DNA of 64,000 bases from CAZAPG01 sp964486935. GTDB lineage: Bacteria; Chloroflexota; Anaerolineae; 4572-78; J111. The notes below the pieces were generated by a model, which saw nothing but the letters and a program-made list of their open reading frames with translations, made no database searches and was not told the DNA's origin. Of the stretch, positions 61,236-64,000 are shown piece by piece (within the stretch, counting starts at the first letter, position 1; every line of letters starts with the position of its first letter). Where the stretch lies: the NCBI GenBank assembly GCA_964486935.1, contig CAZAPG010000001.1, positions 62,001-126,000 of the forward strand, written 5' to 3'. The position numbers were made by a program, and so were the translations under genes.

Positions 61236-61847
61236 TCAATCCCCCGCCTTTCGTTTGCGGCCCAGCGCAATTTGCCACGGAAAAGTGTAGCCGTGCCAAA
61301 CAATATCCAGCACGCTGCCAATTATTGCTTTAAAGGCGCGGCCTGAGTAGTTCTGTAGATGTTCCGGGTCGTTGCCCAACGCCCCAAAATGTTTGCCCCG
61401 CAAAAAATTAGCGCCCCTAAACAGGGGTTCGTGCGGAACGCTCACCAGCACATACTCCGCCGATACCCGCGCCAGCTCTTGCAAGCCCACCCGCGAGTCT
61501 GGCAGATGCTCCAGCACTTCCAGGCTGATGACCAGTGGAAAGCTGTTATCGGGAAAGGGCAGCCGGTGAATGTCAAACTGAACCAACGGCGCGTTGTGCC
61601 GTACATTAGCCCGGCCCCACAACAGCGCCTCGCTGCTAAAATCTCCGCCAATGGCTTGCAGCGCCAGGTTGCGCTGCCGCAGATATTTGATAACAAACCC
61701 CTCGCCGCAGCCGGCATCCAGCAAACGAGAGGCGCGGGTTTGCTTTACCCGTTTCAAGATTTTTAGATGAAATTGCCTTAAAAAATATCGCTGGATGGGG
61801 TTACGGTTTAGATGCTTCTGCCGGTTTCCGTGGTAACTCAATAGCAA
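61236..61847 (-). CDS. SAM-dependent methyltransferase (class I)
   Basis: 203 residues with the SAM-binding motif I RLLDAGCGEGFVIKYL, acidic motif QFDIHRLPFPDNSFPLVISLEVLEHL split here as FPDNSFPLVISLEVLEHL, and a C-terminal region typical of lipid or glycan methylases. It lies near a glycosyltransferase gene and an FAD-oxidoreductase gene on the same strand, suggesting a role in cell-surface glycan or lipid synthesis. Substrate unknown. Confidence 0.85.
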   Translation of the reverse strand: MLLSYHGNRQKHLNRNPIQRYFLRQFHLKILKRVKQTRASRLLDAGCGEGFVIKYLRQRNLALQAIGGDFSSEALLWGRANVRHNAPLVQFDIHRLPFPDNSFPLVISLEVLEHLPDSRVGLQELARVSAEYVLVSVPHEPLFRGANFLRGKHFGALGNDPEHLQNYSGRAFKAIIGSVLDIVWHGYTFPWQIALGRKRKAGD

Positions 61848-61853
61848 CCTTTG

Positions 61854-61897
61854 GCAATGAGCAATTAGCTCGAAAAATTAACTAGCGGCTAATTGCT
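61854..61897. repeat. Heptamer inverted repeat (GCAATTA type)
   Basis: GCAATGA, GCAATTA then, after about 20 bases, the reverse complement GCTAATTGC (61888-61896). It lies between the methyltransferase and glycosyltransferase genes. Confidence 0.6.
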
Positions 61898-61900
61898 AAC

Positions 61901-62851
61901 CTATCCTCTCTGCAAAATCTCTTTGATAACGTATTCCTGTTCGGGCTTAAAAGAAAAATAGCGTAACATTTCGCCCAGCAACCCAATTGAGAAAAGCTGG
62001 ATGCCCAAAATAATCGCCAGAATGCCCACCGTAAACAGCGGGCGCGTGCCGATGGGGCCAACTTCCAGCCCGCCAAACGCGCGCATCAACCACAGCGCAG
62101 CCAGATACAACTCAATCCCCCCGCCGATGGCAAACATTACCAGGCCGCTGCTGCCAAACAGCCGCATGGGGTGTTGCAGGTAAGTTGTCAAAAAAAACAC
62201 GGTCACAAAATCTAACAGGCCGCGCAGCGCCCGGCTGCCGCCATATTTTGACACCCCGGCGTGGCGCGGGTGATGCTGCACCGGCAACTCGGCAATGCGA
62301 AAGCCCCGGCCCGCGGCCAGCACCGGAATAAAGCGGTGAAAATCGCTGTACAGGGGAACTTGCTGGGTAACAACCCGCCGGTATGCCTTGAAACCGCAGT
62401 TGAAATCGTGCAGGCGCAGGCCGCTAAAGGTAGAAACGGCCCAATTAAAAATGCGCGAGGGCCAGGTTTTGTCGATAGGGTCTTGCCGGTCGTAGCGCCA
62501 GGCTGCTACCAGGTCAAACCCCTCGTTGAGTTTGCCCAGCATGGCCGGAATTTCGGCCGGGTCATCCTGCAAATCGGCGTCCAGGGTAATGATGATTTCG
62601 CCCCGACTGTGGCGAAATCCGGCGGTGAGCGCGGCGGTTTTGCCAAAATTTCGCTGAAAGTGGATGACCTGCACCGCCGGGTCCTGCTCAAACACGCTTT
62701 GCAGAATCCGGGGCGACTCGTCGCTGCTGCCATCATTCACAAAAATAATTTCATAGGGCCGGCCCAGGGGAGCCAAAGCCCCCGTTAATTTTTGGTGCAG
62801 CAGCCGCAAATTTTCTGCCTCGTTCAACAGGGGGATGACAATGGAAAGCAT
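61901..62851 (-). CDS. Family-2 glycosyltransferase with C-terminal membrane helices (dolichol-phosphate-sugar synthase-like)
   Basis: 316 residues from the ATG at 62851, with AAGGA upstream and 2 bp after the preceding stop. The GT-A domain shows SIVIPLLNEAENL, FVNDGSSDES, TLDADLQDDPAEIP with the DxD-type acidic site, and the QxxRW-equivalent YRRV region. Two helices near the C-terminus (about 210-300) anchor it to the membrane. It probably makes a polyprenyl-phosphate sugar donor. Confidence 0.9.
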   Translation of the reverse strand: MLSIVIPLLNEAENLRLLHQKLTGALAPLGRPYEIIFVNDGSSDESPRILQSVFEQDPAVQVIHFQRNFGKTAALTAGFRHSRGEIIITLDADLQDDPAEIPAMLGKLNEGFDLVAAWRYDRQDPIDKTWPSRIFNWAVSTFSGLRLHDFNCGFKAYRRVVTQQVPLYSDFHRFIPVLAAGRGFRIAELPVQHHPRHAGVSKYGGSRALRGLLDFVTVFFLTTYLQHPMRLFGSSGLVMFAIGGGIELYLAALWLMRAFGGLEVGPIGTRPLFTVGILAIILGIQLFSIGLLGEMLRYFSFKPEQEYVIKEILQRG

Positions 62852-62853
62852 GG

Positions 62854-64000
62854 TTATCCTTGTGATTTGTTGGGGATGCGAATCTCCTCGTGGTAGGAGC
62901 GCTCGGTGTTGACCGCCCACAAATCGTGTTGGTGGCCCAAAATATTCTCTACGGCCAGCATAGCCGTCAGCATCGAATGGTCCTGGTTGTTGTATTTGTG
63001 CAGCCCGTTGCGCCCGGCGGTTTGCAGGTTTTCAATAGAGCGCAGGTGGGCTTTGAGCGTGTCAAGATAAACCTGATACTCGCCGGTGTACACCGGATAG
63101 GCTTTGGGCTGGCGGTACACCACGCCGTCAATCACCGCTTCTTCTTGCACCAGGCCCAGTTGGGCCAATTCTTTACGGCCCAGGGCAATCAGGCCGGCGT
63201 CGTCCATTTGCCACAGCCGGTCATCTTCGTTGCAAAAATATTCCAGACCAATGCAGGTGGTGCCGGGCTGCGCGTCGGGAATCATCTCCGGGCTCCAGTT
63301 CTTAAAATTCTGAATGCGCCCCACCTGCACTTCGGGGCTGTGAACGTAAATCCAGTTATCGGGAAACAACTCGTCGGGTTTGACAATCAAGGCCACGGTT
63401 AAAAAATCGCGATAGGTCAGGCGTCGGGCGGCTTCAACCACCTTTGGCGGGGGGGCCGGCTTCATTTTTAAAATCAGTTCGTTAAGCGGCATGCTGGAGA
63501 TAAAGTGGCTGCCGGCGATGGTTAGCGTTTCCCGGCAGTTCAGGGCCACAACCTGTTTGACCCGATTGCCCTCAAGGCGCAGTTCCACCACATCCGATTC
63601 GGTCAATACCCGGTGGCCGGCCCGCTCGATAATTTCCTGGACTCGCTCCCACAGCATCCCCGGCCCCCGGCGGGGGTAGTGAAAGCTGTCAATCAGGGTG
63701 GTGACGGTTTTCTTTTGCGATTTGAACAATGCATCTTTAAGGGCCGTGGTTAGCGATAACCCTTTGATGCGCTGCGCGGCCCACTCGGCCTTAATTTCGG
63801 TGCAGGGGATGCCCCACACTTTTTCGGTGTAGGTTTTGAAAAAAATCTGAAACAGGCGGCGGCCAAAGCGGTTCGAGACCCATTCCTCGAGGTTTTCCTC
63901 TTTGGGGTAGGGGTTGACCCGCGCCCACAGATAGCTCAACCCCACCCGCATCGATTCGATAAAGCCCAGCTTGGCCAGCGCGTCAAAGAAGCGAATAGGG
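62854..64000 (-). CDS. FAD-dependent protoporphyrinogen-oxidase-like protein (5' end missing)
   Basis: At least 382 residues; the reading frame stays open to the window edge (PIRFFDALAKLGFIESMRVG), so the Met at 63951 is internal. Motifs such as FGRRLFQIFFKTYTEKVWG and AEWAAQRIKGLSL are those of amine-oxidase/UDP-galactopyranose-mutase-like flavoproteins that often accompany glycosyltransferases. The N-terminal Rossmann motif is outside the window. It is translationally close to the glycosyltransferase gene (2 bp). Confidence 0.82.
   Translation of the reverse strand, partial: PIRFFDALAKLGFIESMRVGLSYLWARVNPYPKEENLEEWVSNRFGRRLFQIFFKTYTEKVWGIPCTEIKAEWAAQRIKGLSLTTALKDALFKSQKKTVTTLIDSFHYPRRGPGMLWERVQEIIERAGHRVLTESDVVELRLEGNRVKQVVALNCRETLTIAGSHFISSMPLNELILKMKPAPPPKVVEAARRLTYRDFLTVALIVKPDELFPDNWIYVHSPEVQVGRIQNFKNWSPEMIPDAQPGTTCIGLEYFCNEDDRLWQMDDAGLIALGRKELAQLGLVQEEAVIDGVVYRQPKAYPVYTGEYQVYLDTLKAHLRSIENLQTAGRNGLHKYNNQDHSMLTAMLAVENILGHQHDLWAVNTERSYHEEIRIPNKSQG

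Noticed and set aside
63849..63951. Met at 63951 as start of the flavoprotein gene
   Set aside because: The frame remains open to the window edge with family-like sequence, so the gene is truncated and the Met internal.

Overview
The window looks like chromosomal DNA of a Chloroflexota bacterium (Anaerolineae/Caldilineae-like). The reasons are the gene families, the Glu/Ala/Pro-rich lipoprotein linkers, the Gly/Asn-rich tails on secreted proteins and the moderate GC content. No rRNA, tRNA, CRISPR array or insertion sequence was seen. The taxonomic call is an inference; no database search was possible.

Layout. (1) 1-3114, plus strand: the tail of a molybdate/tungstate-type periplasmic-binding-like protein, then a complete tungstate ABC importer (tupABC) whose binding protein carries an extra LysM-like domain. 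(2) 3388-21365, minus strand: a xylose locus. It holds a ROK (XylR-type) repressor, an ABC sugar importer (binding protein, two permeases, two different ATPases, a small membrane protein), TIM-barrel isomerases/epimerases, a split Tm-1-like pair (UPF0261 protein and phosphoenolpyruvate-hydrolase-like barrel, with a VOC protein between them), a cupin, canonical xylA, a divergent xylA paralogue and xylB. Two 25-bp palindromes with identical arms, one at the xylA promoter and one at the repressor promoter, tie the two together. The binding protein is a single 930-residue lipoprotein holding two copies of one 413-residue domain that are identical at the DNA level.

(3) 21782-30779: a second sugar locus. 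It has a GntR/UTRA regulator, two TIM-barrel isomerases, a PfkB kinase, a two-subunit transketolase, a SAF-domain dehydrogenase and a divergently transcribed FGGY kinase. Isomerase + FGGY kinase + split transketolase resembles the published D-apiose route, whose product (xylulose 5-phosphate) would join the xylose pathway next door; this is a hypothesis. (4) 30870-43942: housekeeping and stress genes (Dps, TrmL, RimO, copper P-type ATPase), FHA proteins, and a sigma factor translationally coupled to a probable membrane anti-sigma protein, followed by a thrombospondin-type-3 repeat protein. (5) 43963-52855: a beta-propeller protein, a FetAB-type exporter, two tandem PP2C phosphatases, a GH-A-clan hydrolase-like protein, an amino-acid-type binding protein, a sulfurtransferase and an RsbW-like ATPase. 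(6) 53078-64000: acyl-CoA ligase, a tricorn-type protease, gyrB, a CYTH-domain protein, a methyltransferase, a glycosyltransferase and a truncated FAD-dependent oxidoreductase.

A signal that ordinary annotation misses runs through the window. Degenerate arrays of 7-bp repeats, often as inverted pairs, fill many intergenic gaps. In two places they have become part of a coding sequence (the copper ATPase and the N-terminus of a binding protein). They resemble in form the heptameric STRR repeats known from cyanobacteria.
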